Below are positions 20,430 through 21,381 of a stretch of 21,381 nucleotides of DNA, piece after piece. The DNA is from JABSOG01 sp041583135 (GTDB lineage: Bacteria > Pseudomonadota > Gammaproteobacteria > Enterobacterales > Alteromonadaceae): positions 1-21,381 of the forward strand of contig JBFHGJ010000101.1 of assembly GCA_041583135.1 (NCBI GenBank). The letters are read 5' to 3'. Under the pieces are notes generated by a model, which worked only from the letters and a program-made list of their open reading frames with translations, did not search any database and had not been told where the DNA came from. The stretch's first letter is position 1. Every line of letters starts with the position of its first letter. A program made the position numbers and the translations under genes.

Positions 20430-21381
20430 ATGTCAGCTGCCGATATTGCCAAGCAACCTTTGTTGGTTCACCTTGTTTTTCATCCTGAGTCTGAGCCAGC
20501 AAGGGCATTAGCCAAGCAGCTTCATATTGCCCTAAACGGCGATCCGGTGCTCCACGGGTTGCGTATTCCCACGGTTTTTTGTCGCGAAAACCCGCAATTT
20601 ACGCCACCTGATGAACAACCGTTTGATCAGGCTGAGCGCAATTTTGTCGTCATTCTGGCCGATACTGAGCTGAACCTTGTTGAGAGCTGGTGTGAGTTTG
20701 CCGCTGATTTATGGCATTGCTGTGAAGGCTCAAGCCATCGCTGCTTGCCGGTGCAATTGACAGAAGATGCGTGGCCGCTGTCGCCACAGCGTTTGGGCAG
20801 CGTGAATTTTATTCGAGGGTTTGGTTTGGACCCTGCGGCGCAATTTACGTTTGTTGCCCAGCGTCTTATTATTGAGTTGTGTCGTTACCTGCATGGCGAC
20901 CCTTTTGGCGGACAAAAGGCACAGGCGCCGACCAAATTATTTATCAGCCATACCAAACTTGATATTGCCAAGCCGCCGCAAGTCGTTGATGCACTCAAAG
21001 CCTACTTGCAAGCCGACCAACCGATCAAAACCTGGTTTGATTCGGCCGATATTCCCGGTGGGGCCAGCTTTAGTCGTGAGATAGCCAGGGGCGTTGAAGA
21101 TGCCTCTTTGCTTTGTGTGCTGACCGACAATTACGCCAGTCGAGAATGGTGTCGCAGAGAAATCCTATTGGCAAAGCAGCATCATCGGCCGGTGGTGGTG
21201 ATCAATGCGTTAAGTGGTATTGAGCCTCGGGCATTTCCTTATCTAGGCAATACCCCGGTGATCAGTTGGCGAGACAATCCCCAAGCTGCGATAGATCTCA
21301 TTCTAAAAGAAACATTACGGCAACTGCATACCCATTGCCAGTTAAAGCATTGGCAAAGCGAAAACGATGTTATTTTTACCA
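20430..21381 (+). CDS. Tandem TIR-domain protein (3' end beyond window)
   Basis: An open frame of 317 codons running off the right edge. Residues 168-295 are a clear TIR domain: KLFISHTKLD, then TWFDSADIPGGASFSREIARGV, VLTDNYASREWCRREI and a terminal VISW-DN strand. Glu244 in WCRREI is the predicted NAD+-cleaving Glu. Residues 10-155 show the same strand order (LLVHLVFHPES, FVVILADTE, ESWCEFAADLW), but the motif is WCEF with no Glu at the active-site spacing, so this first domain looks like a degenerate TIR used for assembly or sensing. I chose ATG 20430; TTG 20397 with CAGG upstream is in frame and would add 11 residues. The unseen C-terminus may hold a further domain. A role in defence or stress NAD+ signalling is inferred from the family. 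Confidence 0.8.
   Translation, partial: MSAADIAKQPLLVHLVFHPESEPARALAKQLHIALNGDPVLHGLRIPTVFCRENPQFTPPDEQPFDQAERNFVVILADTELNLVESWCEFAADLWHCCEGSSHRCLPVQLTEDAWPLSPQRLGSVNFIRGFGLDPAAQFTFVAQRLIIELCRYLHGDPFGGQKAQAPTKLFISHTKLDIAKPPQVVDALKAYLQADQPIKTWFDSADIPGGASFSREIARGVEDASLLCVLTDNYASREWCRREILLAKQHHRPVVVINALSGIEPRAFPYLGNTPVISWRDNPQAAIDLILKETLRQLHTHCQLKHWQSENDVIFT

Noticed and set aside
1..21381. CRISPR array, tRNA, rRNA, integrase or intact insertion sequence
   Set aside because: I saw no regularly spaced repeat units, cloverleaf-like genes, rRNA signatures or transposase/integrase motifs.

Overview
The window looks like chromosome of a marine, Alteromonadales-like gammaproteobacterium. This rests on a Crp/Vfr-type regulator, a large TonB-dependent receptor, a BlaI/M56 signalling pair, an MFS-PlsC phospholipid fusion and a KorAB-type 2-oxoacid oxidoreductase, all with similar moderate base composition. 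The genus is an inference. No rRNA, tRNA, CRISPR array or intact transposase is visible. I support 19 protein-coding genes, the last cut by the window edge.

Left part (1-6555): a crp gene (minus strand, TTG start) lies next to a TonB-dependent receptor. Then comes a compact regulatory module: a small exported protein (3694-4155), a BlaI/MecI-family repressor (4237-4620) and an M56 membrane metalloprotease of the BlaR1/MecR1 class (4657-6555). Three near-identical TACA-N2-TGTA operators sit in front of the exported protein (two) and the repressor (one), so the circuit can be read from the DNA. The protease lacks the penicillin-sensing domain of BlaR1. Its periplasmic part instead resembles the small exported protein (17 identities in 58 ungapped positions by my alignment), which suggests a non-beta-lactam sensor with a diffusible paralogue of its own sensing segment.

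Middle part (6569-12994): a TetR regulator and an MFS-PlsC (lysophospholipid transporter/acyltransferase) fusion form a minus-strand operon with two matching putative operators. A repeat-rich strip follows (9181-9380). Next are a solitary ThsB-like TIR-fold protein with its own terminator and a 19-bp tandem repeat upstream, a DUF1444-like protein, and a divergent, translationally coupled pair of a nitrilase-superfamily amidohydrolase and a nucleotidyltransferase-like protein.

Right part (13012-21381): a DUF2798 membrane protein diverges from a LysR regulator. After a hairpin-rich spacer and a small exported protein comes a three-gene operon: a GltD-like FAD/Fe-S oxidoreductase, KorA (gamma-alpha fusion) and KorB. 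Together these probably couple 2-oxoacid (likely 2-oxoglutarate) oxidative decarboxylation to a ferredoxin or NAD(P)H pool. A convergent membrane protein overlaps the korB end. The window ends inside a TIR-domain protein whose first 150 residues look like a second, degenerate TIR domain followed by an apparently intact one.

The strongest leads for something undescribed are the BlaI/M56/secreted-paralogue module and the tandem-TIR protein at the right edge. Neither has been tested by a database search here.
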